Shown here: positions 22,126-33,095 of the stretch, in pieces
How the letters are laid out: every line of letters starts with the position of its first letter
Position numbering within the stretch: position 1 is the first letter of the stretch
DNA from: Laetiporus sulphureus 93-53
Taxonomy: Eukaryota > Basidiomycota > Agaricomycetes > Polyporales > Laetiporaceae
Length of the DNA: 64,000 nucleotides
Direction of reading: 5' to 3'
NCBI RefSeq assembly: GCF_001632365.1
Contig: NW_024468573.1
Coordinates: forward strand, 67,834-131,833
Position numbers and translations under genes: made by a program
The notes under the pieces: generated by a model
The model's input: the letters and a program-made list of their open reading frames with translations, nothing else
What the model was told of the DNA's origin: nothing
Database searches by the model: none

Positions 22126-23481
22126 ATGTCCGTGGAAACAACAGTAACCACAGAATCCACCTTCTCTGCAGAGAGATACTTCGCGACACAGCCGCCCCCG
22201 CCATCCCTCGAGCAAGATGTCCTGCATGTGCGTCAGTTTGTACAGAGGCATGCAAAGGCGGGGAGGAAGGTCGTGCTGGTGACGGTGAGCACCTCGATCA
22301 GCAATTCATTCCCGGTGTGGTTGACGTCTCCCTGCAGAGCGGTGGGACAACTGTCCCTCTGGAGCTTAACGTGTGAGCATCACCGCCGGTTTGCGATGCC
22401 ACCGGCTCATCATGCCTGTGTTCTGCAGTGTACGCTTCCTAGACAACTTCAGTGCCGGTACGCCCAAATCACTTGCATTCCGTATCTCTGTTGCGAGCTA
22501 GGTGTTCTTTGTAGGCACGCGTGGTGCGACATCCGCCGAGTACTTCCTCAAGGCTGATTATGCAGTCATCTTCATGCACCGGCAATTCAGTCTGCAGCCG
22601 TTCAGCCGCCATTATTCGCATTCCACCCATCCTTTCCTGGATTTTCTGGAGATCGAAAAGGTAGAACCTGAACAAGGAAGCAGTGGTGATGGTGCTTCGC
22701 CACCATACAACATCACTGTTACGCCTTCTGAGCGGCCGCAGCTGCTGGAAGTGTTGACGGCATACAAGGCAGTCCACAAGGAGGGCACGCTGCACACCCT
22801 CACGTTCGTCACCGTGAACGATTATCTCTGGCTCCTGCGCGCAGTAAGCCACGAGCTGGCAATACTGGGGAGGAACGCCCTATACTATCTAGCCGCTGCG
22901 GTGAGCGACTTCTTCTTGCCTAGGCAAAGAATGGTACGTGTATTCCCCTATCGTCAGGCCGAACAATTTTTTTCATGTACCTGACGTAATCCTTCGCAGT
23001 CGGAGCACAAGATCCAGTCTGGCAAGGGCAGTCTCCACATAGAAATGGACGAAGTGCCTAAGATACTCAAACCGCTGGCTAAAGAGTGGACTCGCGGCGA
23101 AGCGTTCATTGTATCGTTCAAGGTAGGAATCATGCACTACTCAATCTGCGTGTCTTGCTCACGATGTTTTGCACCTTTCAGCTGGAAACCGACCCGACGC
23201 TGCTCATCCCGAAGTCTCAGGTGGCATTGGCCCGGTACGGCCATCAGGTCGTCATCGGCAATGATCTTCATCACCGCAAGTTCCAGGTAGTCCTCGTCTC
23301 ACCCCGCAACAAGCAGGTCGATGGCGACACCGCACAGCCTACAAGCGAGGGTGATTCCAAATACAGAGTGTCGTGGATCCGGATTGACCTCGCGAAGGAT
23401 CCGAAGAAGGAGATTGAGGAGGATATAGTCGGGGAGCTTGTACGTAGACATCGGAGGTGGATAGATTCCTCAGAGGCGTGA
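22126..23481 (+). CDS. Phosphopantothenate-cysteine ligase (PPCS)
   Basis: Joins 4'-phosphopantothenate and cysteine, the second step of coenzyme A synthesis, in the cytosol. Five or so exons from ATG 22126 (MSVETTVTTEST). The nucleotide-binding signature is assembled by splicing: GRKVVLVT, then SGGTTVPLE, VRFLDNFS and GTRGATSAEYFL. Next come YAVIFMHRQFSLQPFSRHY, LEVLTAYKAV, NALYYLAAAVSDFFLPRQRM (the AAVSDF motif), IQSGKGSLHIEM, PKILKPLAKEW, FIVSFKLETDP and VALARYGHQVVIGNDLH. All are landmarks of the eukaryotic CAB2/PPCS family and the length of about 340 residues agrees. Ends with TGA at 23479-23481. Confidence 0.93.
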
Positions 23482-23561
23482 TACTATGCCCCTTCAATTC
23501 TGAGAGTAATGTTGGAACAGCTATTAAAGTTATGTATTTTCTTAATCACAAGATTTGTATA

Positions 23562-23639
23562 GCAATCATGGGGTAGTGGTAACCTTGGTCGTTGCCACTT
23601 AATTTCGACCAGCCGCGGGTTCGATTCCCGCTGATTGCA
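23562..23639 (+). tRNA. tRNA-Gly (anticodon GCC) with a 7-nt intron
   Basis: A full cloverleaf can be drawn. The acceptor stem GCAATCA (23562-23568) pairs with TGATTGC (23632-23638), discriminator A at 23639. D stem GGGT/ACCT around AGTGGTA, anticodon stem GGTCG/CGACC, T stem GCGGG/CCCGC with loop TTCGATT. The loop between the anticodon stems is 14 nt; placing the intron after position 37, as in all nuclear tRNAs, leaves anticodon GCC with A37 and removes 7 nt. Box B reads GGTTCGATTCC and a T run (TTTTTTT at 23642-23648) supplies the Pol III terminator. Confidence 0.9.
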
Positions 23640-23818
23640 TTGTTTTTTTGACTCCTTCCTGAGGTTCACCCTGCCTTTTTTTTTTATCAAGATAAGGTCA
23701 GTGCAAGCTTCCTCCTTGTTGCCAGACAGACTCAGAAATAGTGTTTGCCCGATAAATGAGGGTGCACAAGTTGTCCATGAGTGTCTTATCTTAAAATGAT
23801 ACTTGTACCGACTAACAC

Positions 23819-25646
23819 TCATATCTCCTTGATCCACTCCCCGATGTCCCGCCACACCTTCGCTCGCACCCGCTCGTCCCACCAGCCCATCATGAGCACA
23901 TCGTGCGCACCGTCTTTCACCCAAATAGTGCGCACGTCGACGCCATCGCGCTCCATCGCGCCCACGAGCTTCATCACCTCCCTTTCCAGCCGCTCTGCGT
24001 CCCCAAGTACGATACACGTCTTTGGAAACTCGCTGAAGAGGCTCAACCCACGCGGGGATGCGATGAGAGGACTCGCGAGGCTCGTCGGGCTGCGTTCCAC
24101 GCCGTTGCCGTCGACGGCGGAGGGCATGACTGGCACGGGCGTCGCAGGGGCGGACTCCATCGTGCGGAGGTGATCGCGCACCATTGTGTTGAGGCGTTCG
24201 ATCGTGAGGTCCTGCACGGTCTCGGCGAACGCGTCGCCGTAGAACGCGCTCAGCACGCGCTGCGATGCGGGACTGACGTACGGACTGTGCATCGTCTCGA
24301 GCGAGTTATGCCCAAGGAACGTGCGCTGAAGCAGCGCGCGGGGCTCGGGCGTGTCGACGAGGTAGTCCGTCTTTGCGTGTGGCCGCGGCACGTACGACGA
24401 TGGTGTGTCAGGGAACGCGTGTGCTGTATGAATTCTGTCAATCTCTGGGGTCATTGCAGCTTATATGCTAACTCACAGGGGTCACACGAGGGGGATAGCA
24501 GAAGGAGACCATCTGGCGGCGGTAGGATGCCTTCGTCCCTGATCCAGCGAGAAAGGGCGAGGACAAGGTTCCCTCCAGCGCTATCGCCAATGAGGACAAC
24601 TTTGCACTGGTTGTTCTGTGAAGCAAGCGCCACTCGTCGCCTCAGATCGTCTTCACCCTGCCTGTGCTGAACACCATCGGCGGAGTCTCCGACCTTGACA
24701 GGTTCCGAATGTTCTGGTTCCTCGCCCTTCGGCGACTGTGATACAGACTGTTGCGAATCGGTGGTTGTGCTCGGGGGTCGACGTTGGTGCTGACGCACGA
24801 TGTGCGCGTACACCGCCGCAGCATCTTGCACTGCTGCAGGAAAGGGAGCGTGCTGAAGCAGACGGTATTCAACAGCTACTCCAATGTGAGAGGACAAACT
24901 TAGCATTGGAGAAGACAGCCTTACCGTAGATATTAGCAAACGCCTTATTCTGCTCGCCGATCCTACATCAATGTGTCTGTCGTGAAAGGTCTGAGTGACG
25001 CACCTTAATCAACTGTCGGGGTATCCTTGAAGTCGGCGACTTCTCATGTGCAGACATATGGCAATAACCTCCTCCATGCATGAATATTCCGATTAAAGGC
25101 ACATCGATGGCAGTAGCATCTATATCGGTAGGGGTCGTTAGGGCAGATTCGGAGCCTTCTGCATGGGCTATACCTGCAAACGCTGCTTATTGAATTGCTT
25201 CAGGCACTCGAGGAGTGCACCTTGATTGTCATACCTTGATCACTGTTCTTCGGCCAGACGAACACGCCGACTCTCTTCAACGGCACCTGGTCATCCGTTA
25301 CAATCCCCGTTCTGAGATCCTCCGGAAGCGGATCAACCCACTCGAATCTCGTCTCCTTCAGCGTGCGATTATCGCACGTCTCCTCTGGGTCCCGCGTACC
25401 CCAGGTTACTCCCGCGAGCTCTGTGACTTTGTATATGCGACGCGTGAAATTGACCGCCACGATTTGTTTAATCGACCAGGATTCCCTCGGGCGATACCTC
25501 CGGGGTATGATTGCATAGAATACTACCCAGAACGGCACCATGAGCAGAGTGGTGAACATGCGTTGCACGACGTAGATCGCCTTCAGCGGCTGTCGCGCAA
25601 AGGGCATCTGTTGCTGATAGTGGTATCGTCCGTTCTGAGCAGCCAT
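23819..25646 (-). CDS. Alpha/beta-hydrolase fold-3 esterase/lipase (HSL type), membrane-anchored
   Basis: ATG at 25644-25646 (MAAQNGRYHYQQQ). Residues near 25-45 (TTLLMVPFWVVFYAIIP) form one membrane helix, so the enzyme is probably anchored in ER or lipid-droplet membrane. The hormone-sensitive-lipase motif HGGGYCHM is followed by NIYAVEYRL, PFPAAVQDAAAVYAH, a low-complexity charged insert of about 60 residues, the nucleophile elbow LIGDSAGGNLVLAL with Ser, LLLLSPSCD, then ICIVLGDAERLE-like acid (FPKTCIVLGDAE) and the His in WVKDGAHDVLMM. A second low-complexity insert separates elbow and acid. Complete triad, about 560 residues in about six exons. Substrate unknown. Confidence 0.85.
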
Positions 25647-26073
25647 CGAGCGGAATGCGAGGTCGAGATGAACGTTGTTGGGGGCAAGTCGTGATGCGAC
25701 GAGGACATGATAGAATGTTTATGGGCCCACCCTGCAGACTCAAACCCGAATGGCGGCATTATTATTTCCTGTGACGTCAGTACTAAACCGCCGCGGGGCC
25801 AAGTGGGCATTCAAATTCAATATTTAATATTTCAATGGAGTCAGTACTCAGTACTCAGTGCTCACTGCAGCACTCGTGCTTTTATCAACCCAGATATACT
25901 CTTACGGGGTCTAGAACGCATGACAGAGTGGACCGTTATTTCAACGATTCGGAGCCATGATACATATAGATCCTCAGTTAGGCAATGCGCGAGGGTATGT
26001 GGAGACAGCACCTCCAGGTATAGAAGTACAAGCTAATGAATTCACGAGAGACACCAATCACAAGCTGACCATG
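25647..26073. other. Intergenic stretch, no gene seen
   Basis: Promoter side of the esterase gene and 3' side of the DUF7918 gene. Includes a short direct repeat of GTACTCAGT at about 25844-25862. Confidence 0.4.
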
Positions 26074-27328
26074 TCAGTCCGAGTCTATCGTCAGGTCGAT
26101 AAAATCGGCATCCACGTCGATATACACGGGTCTCCTGCTGGACGATCCGGGCTTTACAGAGGTGTTTCTGACGACCTTCTTTGCGAGACTTCCAGCGGAA
26201 AGTAGGCTCTGAAAAGTAATCTCTGTGAGCCCTAATGAAGACTTCCTGATACAGATAGGTACCCACCTCAACTTCTGCCTGCTCATATTCTGAGTCGACA
26301 ACCATGGTGTCCTCCCTAGCCTCTCGCTTGACTCGCATAGGTCTGCCGTGGAGCTTTGAGGGTCCCGCAATCGATGAATTGGCAGCAGCCTGGTCCCTCG
26401 CTCTCGCGAGCTCCGCAAAATAATCTCGTGCAGACAGATCAGGACGTATGCGGTACTGGGAGACAGCATCCGGAGGTATTATTTCCTCCGCCTGGAGCAT
26501 CTCTACAGGGGATATCGTGAGACAGACACTGAAGCTTATTCAATATAGCCCACCTCGCGACTTGTAACGAAAGATGAAACGGACGTAAGGCTTGTTCTTC
26601 TTATCGAGGTAACGGATCACTGGAATTGCCCTGATTGGTGGACATTTGATCCTCTCGCCGAAACTTCACAGTAAGAGTCAGCGATCATGCGTGAGAAGAT
26701 CGTCAACAAGCTTGATTGCAGTCGAGCGACACCGTTTACCTCACACAGTGAGCTCCAGCCTTCTTACTCCGCTCATGCACAAGTCCGCATGCGGGAGCGT
26801 CCTTCGCTCTGTATCCCTCTCGTTTAGACTTGCGAGAGTACCGTACACGATGCACGCGAAGCTCGATGATACCGATGGCACCAACACTCAGATCATCCGG
26901 ATTTGCGAGATCTTCGTTGTCTACGCATGGACACAATGAAAAGTCTATAGCAACCGGTGTGATCTGGCTCACCGGTCAGCTGCAGAGCCGCAAACTGGAA
27001 AGGCTGGCGGCTTTCCGCACCAGTGCGGCATCCCAAACGGCGGCCCTTCTTCCCGGGTTTGGTCGTGGCGCACCCCACGCAGCGGCCATCCATATAACAA
27101 TCAGCGCTTGCCAGTCCCTCCAGCTCATTCTTCCAGTGCACTTCGAATTTCTGGACAAGCGGGGAACAAACCGTTGGTTATGGGCAAAAGAATGTGGCAA
27201 TGGCTCACTTTGCCAGCCTCACTCGCTATATAACACGACGCCGTGTCATCGCTCTCGATGCAGAACTTGTATTCCTCAGCAGGTTCGCCATCGCAGTAAA
27301 TCGTCGCAGACCAGTCTTTGTAGAACAT
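26074..27328 (-). CDS. DUF7918-domain protein
   Basis: ATG at 27326-27328 (MFYKDWSATIYCDG). Exons join to give EPAEEYKFCIESDDTAS, CYIASEAGKKFEVHWKNEL, a segment CYMDGRCVGC and RQPFQFAALQLT, then DLSVGAIGIIELRVHRVRY. This order, with a Cys-rich beta-rich core opened by an aromatic-x-W/F and closed by GxIxLxxxRV, is that of the DUF7918 family, greatly expanded in Agaricomycetes and of unknown function. After the domain come the basic KKNKPYVRFIFRYKSR, a helical region and a Ser-rich tail ending VDADFIDLTIDSD, which resembles a SUMO-interacting motif (acidic residues beside a hydrophobic IDLT core). Five exons or so; the acceptor TTTTCAG before the last exon is clear. Confidence 0.75.
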
Positions 27329-27592
27329 TTCGCCACAAATACGGTCGAATCTAATCGAGTAGGTCCTTGATAGAGGCCCAAGCTCAATCGAAGATCGCAA
27401 GTCTGAGTCTGCGACAGAGCGCTGTGACCACCGTGATTCTGCTTGTGTCACTGACGCGACGCGAATGTGATGTCACCAGCAAGCGTGGCGTGGTAGTAGG
27501 CGCCAAGAGATGAATTGTTTGAGCACTCACGAATATCGCACGAGATCACACGCGGACGTTGCATACATGTTGGAAAAGACGAAAAAAACGCG
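27329..27592. promoter_or_regulatory. Upstream region of the DUF7918 gene
   Basis: An open frame continues about 40 codons upstream of the chosen DUF7918 start without an ATG, so a further 5' exon is possible. No other feature seen. Confidence 0.25.
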
Positions 27593-28276
27593 ATGGGTAC
27601 TCATCGTATGCATGAGGTCTTGAGTATTGACGCGGAAGACTCTCGAAGGCCGCACAGGTTCTCCTCACTGCGCATGACAGGTGCGTCCGAACTCTCCAGG
27701 TCATCTGCACTTATGGACATCCTCTTTAAACATGCTATTGTCCGGAACTACCTCAGGCAGGGCATCGTGCCACAATTTGCTCTTCATCTGTTGCCCAAGG
27801 TTGTGTAGCCTCCGAGATTAATAGGTCTGGTGCGAATGGTATGCGCAGACGCGAGGGTGATCATGCAGCTCGTGGTCGCGAGATGTCCGTCTTCGGCGCA
27901 ATACGCGTTGGTCTCGGCCCTGCCAAGTTCCAAGCCAGAACAGGAAGATATCAAGTGGAGACTCAAGCAGGACGACTATGAAGGCGTGAAACTGAATGTC
28001 AACTAGTCAATATGTTCCCAATGCAACCTCGCTGCCGGTGCCGAACAGAACGTCAAATTGGGCGCCAGCAAACTCATTCACGTAATTCGCATGAATCCTG
28101 TCCACTTCGAATGGGAAGACGTCAAGACAGAGATGTCCAGACCAGCGCAACGCAGTCGTTACCTCCACGGACAACTTCATGCACTGCAGAATCGAATCAT
28201 TCGGATTCGCAGGGCGTACGTGGGATCGCTCTACCAGAATATTAAGGGAGAGTCAGACGAAGTGGTTACGGCCTGA
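27593..28276 (+). CDS. Possible hypothetical gene
   Basis: One plus-strand frame stays open from 27593 to a TGA at 28276 except for two TAG codons (27806 and about 28005). The second falls in a stretch that can be removed as a 51-nt-class GT..AG intron (GTCAAC..AACAG) without changing frame; the first has no convincing intron. The part after it reads as a charged helical protein (NPVHFEWEDVKTEMSRPAQ, LQNRIIRIRRAYVGSLY). I do not recognise it. It could equally be a decayed gene or chance. Confidence 0.22.
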
Positions 28277-29143
28277 ATGGAGGCATCAGTGGCATGCCTT
28301 TGGACGACGGCGGAATATCGAGCTCGCAATCCACATCCTCATTGCATTACAACTTGCGCCGGCTGATTGCTCGTTTTTAAGCCTTGGTTCTTAATTCAAT
28401 CGCTCTACTATCATACACCCTATCGCATGCTTGACTCCCCAATATTTCACTGTACAATACAATACCTCCCTACTCTTGCCATCTCATACACCATGAATTG
28501 CGTCGATCTTCTATTATTCTATCGAGCTTTATTTGCTTGGCATGTATTGCCCTCACTGTTGGAAGTGGCCGACCGACGGCACTTTCGGTAGAACGCGCTC
28601 AACGCGTCGGGAGGGACGAGCGCCAAGCGACGGCTGAAACGCGTCGCAAGGCAGTACCTGGAAACGGAGCGGGCGAGTACGGAAGGGTGGAAAAGCATAT
28701 AAGTACGCACCTGTAGTACCAAGGCCCCAGTCGTTTGTGGCCTCACCAGCCTCTCACTCCCATTGCGCCCATGAGACGGGAAGGTGCCGGCTGGCTAACA
28801 CCCTTGCCGCACCAGGATTTCCTAGACTCACTACTCTGCCTCTTACTCCCAGGCAAACAATCGTCCACAAGCTCTCATATATATATATACATATATATAC
28901 CATTAATCGATCGCGATCGTGCCCAGCGCAGTAGAAAGCCGCAATTGATCTGTGGGCATCTGATCGCTTCATACATGTGCATGATCGGTTACATGCTAAG
29001 AGCTGTGAAGAGGCATGTTGTGCCGGCCATGCAAGCTTTTAAGTCTACGTACACATCTTGCTCTTATAGTGTCACAAATTATTACAGAAGATCCATGCGC
29101 AAGTCCGCAGGGCCAGCTCGTCCGTCCCAGAATGTCCAAAATA
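28277..29143. other. Intergenic stretch with a short AT repeat
   Basis: No gene seen. Holds an AT dinucleotide run at about 28877-28900 and two ACGCGT sites near 28602 and 28639. Confidence 0.35.
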
Positions 29144-30169
29144 TCATTCAATATCCGCATCCTCGTCCTCTTCTTCATCTTCCTGGACCGCCTCAATGAC
29201 AATGCACCAGAGAACCCTTCCCCAAGGCACCCCCTCCGCGTTCTCTCCTTTACGCGCCCGCTCGCAGCACACAAACCGCACGGGCTGCCCATCCCAATAC
29301 TTCATCATGTCTATAGAGATGCCTCCGGGAAGCCGAAGGTCAACGCCGTCCGGGCTGAAACGCAAATAGTCATAGCAAAAGTCCGTCATGAAGAGATCCT
29401 TTCATTATATTATACAACACGTCAGCGTGTTTTAATGTGACTGCAAGCCGGACAACGTACGGCTGGACCAAAGATGACCTCCTTGCGTTTGATAGCATCC
29501 TTGAAGAAGGACCGCCGGTCCTTGGCAACTTGCTGCCGCTTGTTCCCATCTTTTGACTCAACCTGAAAGGAAAGCTGAGAGATGTCATTTCCCACGACAT
29601 GCTCCAGTGGGAAAGGCGGCGTTCCTTCTTTGACTTCTATCCTTCTATGTTCGAGATACGGCATAGTCGAAACGAACGGAGAGAGTGCCCATGGTTTGCT
29701 CGAGGATGCGAGATCCTGGTCGAGCGTCGGGTCGACGTATCTATTGGACTGGTGGTTATCAATGCGATCAAGGTAAAATTGTGCAGCTCTGCATACTTCA
29801 TGAACTTGAGAGCAGCGCTGAAGCCCCATGGAAGCTGCAGCGGCCTCTCGAACACGTTCCCAAACATAATGTCATCTGCGTTGTACGGGCGCAGGAACCT
29901 GCCTGCATACACACATTAAACATCCCATACAGTCCAACAGTTCAATGCGCATGCGTACCTTGCACCTGGAAGCTCCACGTAACGTCCGGCCGCTTCTTGA
30001 AATACGGGCTATCCCGAACCTGCCCTTTCGCGTCGGCAAACCCTTTAATATACACCAATATCTTCCCCTCGAACGCGTCGCTCTTCACATCGAGCGGAAG
30101 ATCCGAGTTCGCGACGACGGGCACCACTTCCTCGATGGAAGGACCAGCAAGGATGCGCAAACGAGGCAT
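29144..30169 (-). CDS. DUF1769 (UPF0590-type) fungal protein
   Basis: ATG at 30167-30169 (MPRLRILAGPSIEE). Joined exons give KSDAFEGKILVYIKGFAD, SPYFKKRPDVTWSFQVQGRFL, ADDIMFGNVFERPLQLPWGF, SAALKFMKYVDPTLDQDL, KPWALSPFVSTMPYLEHRR, PPFPLEHVVGNDISQLSF, RRSFFKDAIKRKEVIFGPAD, and the most conserved block MTDFCYDYLRF, LRLPGGISIDMMKYWDGQPVRF, FVCCER. This is the DUF1769 family, widespread in fungi and without an assigned biochemical role; similarity is to plant and fungal UPF0590 proteins. The C-terminus is strongly acidic (QEDEEEDEDADIE). Four exons; introns at about 29390-29455, 29766-29815 and 29908-29960. Confidence 0.88.
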
Positions 30170-31336
30170 ATTCTCCTGTCTGAGCGCACAAACCGAGAAG
30201 AATAAAGCAGATAACGGATAGACCAGCTATTCAAGTGCGAAGCGATGAATTGGGAGGGTGCTGGGAAGGAGCAGCACAGGCATGATGGGCAGATATGGTC
30301 ACTCGACCGCTCACGTTGTCATGCCCGACGTAAGATATGCTCGGCTGTTTCCGAGAGTGGAAAGTGGCAGTGTGGCCACCCGACCGTCCTATCCGGTGTT
30401 AGGGCGGCCGATCGACCACTCGCATCCAATTTATTCAAATCGTGCCCGTCCCGGCTACGCAGCGACTTTAAGAACACTTACTTAAATCATGACAATCATC
30501 GATGTCCAGTGACTCCCAGTGACTTCGATCTACTACCTCGACGAATGATCCGCTTTGCACGACATGATCACGACAGCCTTTTGACAATAGCGACAACCCT
30601 GTGATACCATCAAGTTGCACGTATTTTAATCGCTGACGGCGATGTCTTGTATGCGGTTGTAATCTCGATGTCTGTCAGTGGACGTACAACTCGAACAATA
30701 TGGACCACTTCATAGCTTGATGCCTGTCACTGTGACACTCGATCTTATTGGCCTTGGACGTCATCTTCATAAGGATTCCCTATGCGCAATTATCCTGCCA
30801 TTCATTCTGTTTCACGAGGAAGTACTGGCTAGTGACTGTTTAGCCCAGAGCGTACCTCTGTCTCGTCGATACTTCTCACGCAGCAAAGTCATGCCAGCAC
30901 CGTTATATAACTACATGATTCATGTCTGATTGATAGTTTTCGCTTTGATTGATCATTCTCAAATCCTATGTAGCAAAGAATGTAAATCAAGACCACATCT
31001 GTCACGTCGCATAGCCATGATCGGGAAGCATACATGTATGTATATTGGTCCTATCCGTCCGCATAGAGCTCTACTTCCGGTTTCTCAAGCGTAAAATCAA
31101 AACAGTCCACAAGGAATATTAAGAAAAATGGTACACTTCATGCGCAATAGTCAACGTAGGGTATGCGAGATAAGTTAAAAAAAAAAAGAACACTGAATCC
31201 ATGCAGCAAATGAAAGAGTATGTACGTGCGCAGATAAACGATGCAAGACAGTATCAAAATGAAGTCCAGTGCAATGCTCAAACCCCAACAAACCTTTACA
31301 AGCCCTCAGTCCACCGACAAGGATAAATACAGATCG
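30170..31336. other. Intergenic stretch, no gene seen
   Basis: Promoter side of the DUF1769 gene and 3' side of the DUF7729 gene. AT-rich toward 31000-31250, with a poly-A run at 31180. Only short frames. Confidence 0.4.
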
Positions 31337-33095
31337 CTACCATGCCAGCGCGCCCGCAACTCCCACGGCGAGCAGCATCAAACCCAACGGGACGTGCGCC
31401 ATCAACGGCACCGCAGCACTGGTTTTCTCCTGCAACGTCGATACATAGTTGCTCCCACATGCTTTGTTCGCAAGCACCGCCGCGTTTTCGTAATTATCCC
31501 GCATGCCCGTAATGTTCAAACCCTCGTTCAAATACAGGGCCATCACGTTCTGCGTGCAATTGCCGCAGCTAAACGTCGTCGAGTTTGGGATCGGCGAGCC
31601 AAGGGGGAGCTGGTACAAGTACAAGTCGTCCACGTGCGTGTCGCTCACCGCATCGAGGTAGCAGTACGCTTCCGAAGTTGCATTCGCGAAGCAGGCGACT
31701 TCGCGCATAAGCGTGTATGCTTGCAGACCTACGATAAATGAACATTGCGGATGAGATATGGGGCTTCATATGAGTGAGGAGGTAAGGACTCACCGATAAG
31801 AGTGCTCGTGGCCGTTTCGACGTTGGCCTTCAGGTCAGTCGCACACACGGTTTGCAGCTCCTCTGCGAACCATGCCATGTTCGCGGAGCATTGCTCTGCA
31901 TTTGGCTCCGTGTTGCATGTACCCCACACGATCGTGTTGACAAGCGTTAGATTAGTCGTTGCCTATGATTAACATGAACACAAGCAATCAGTACAAGCTC
32001 TGTAATTGGAATACTTTTGTTGAGAGGAGGGAAGTGGACGTAAAAATCATCAATGGCACCACAAGAGGCTCCTGATTGATGAATGCCAAGCCTGAGGTGG
32101 GCAATTCAACATCCCCTTCGCTGGCAGGTTCTCGAAAATTAAGATGACACAGAACTGAGCAATCACACGATCATGATCCGCACTCTCGACATATCGAGAA
32201 CGCGCATCTCGAAGTGGCCGAAAAGCAATATACATATTGCAAATATTCGGCAAGAAGCAAGACGTCATGCCATACATTGACGAAAATGACCGACCTCGTA
32301 AAATGCCGTCGAAGCTTGCAGGAGCAAAGAGAAAGGCCTGCAATCGCGGAACGCCGACGCCTCTGTCATATTCAGGAAGAACTCGTAGCATCCTTCGGTC
32401 GAGAAATTCTTGGAGAGCGTCGTGTCGAGTGGTTGCGGGAAGGGCGTCGGGAGCACTGGGTCGGACGAGGGAATGGTTGGGATTCCCGAACTCTCCGCGC
32501 TCGCTGATGGTGCCGGTTCAGATCCGCTTGGCGCTGTCACTGTCGTAGACGATGTGGACGCTGGAATGAAAATGCCTTTTAGAGATTCCGTTGTGCTACT
32601 AGGCGCATACGAGGCATCGCTGAGTGTGGCGTTCGCTATAGTGTCAGAGTCTCGTCGATCATGCCGATGTGTCCGCCAGTTTCTCAAAGCTGACGCAACT
32701 GTCTGCCAGTCCTGCGGAGGTGAGTCTGGTGAGAACAAGTCGAGCACAGGTGGATGCGATAGAGAGCGTGTGGAGAGCGTGATGAGAACCAGTGCTATCG
32801 GAACGAGCAGGATCGACCAACGTATCCGGCACGCAATCCAGTGCTTTCTCGCGAGACCCAGCAGAAATTTTTCCTGCAGCGAGGGTGGGTGGTGCATGGG
32901 GGAGGAAGAGGGCGAGGATGTCGGCACCGACGAGGAAGGAGAACAAGACCGCGAAGTTGACGTAGACGGGGAGCCTGACCGCGAGATTGGAAGCAGTGCA
33001 TCAGGGTGGTGGCCTGCATTTTCTCCTGGCATGGGCGCGCTTGAGAGATACGGAGAAGGCGGGGGCGTGAACATCCCAGCAGCTGGTGAGCTCAT
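31337..33095 (-). CDS. DUF7729-domain membrane/cell-surface protein
   Basis: ATG at 33093-33095 (MSSPAAGMFTPP). About 90 residues of Ser/Pro-rich cytosolic tail lead to one membrane helix (WSILLVPIALVLITLS). A Ser/Thr/Pro-rich linker precedes the Cys-patterned ectodomain: STEGCYEFFLNMTEASAFRD, CRPFSLLLQASTAFY, then after an intron NLTLVNTIVWGTCN, CSANMAWFAEELQTVCATDL, LQAYTLMREVACFAN, YCYLDAV and LPLGSPIPNSTTFSCGNC. This matches the fungal DUF7729 domain. The protein ends in a hydrophobic tail after KTSAAVPLMAHVPLG, compatible with GPI attachment or a second helix. The intron between FYE and ATTNLT is 332 bp (31963-32294), long for this window, and may hide a further exon. Confidence 0.78.

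Noticed and set aside
28877..28900. AT-rich run as a possible origin or promoter
   Set aside because: Only a simple dinucleotide repeat; no other signal around it.
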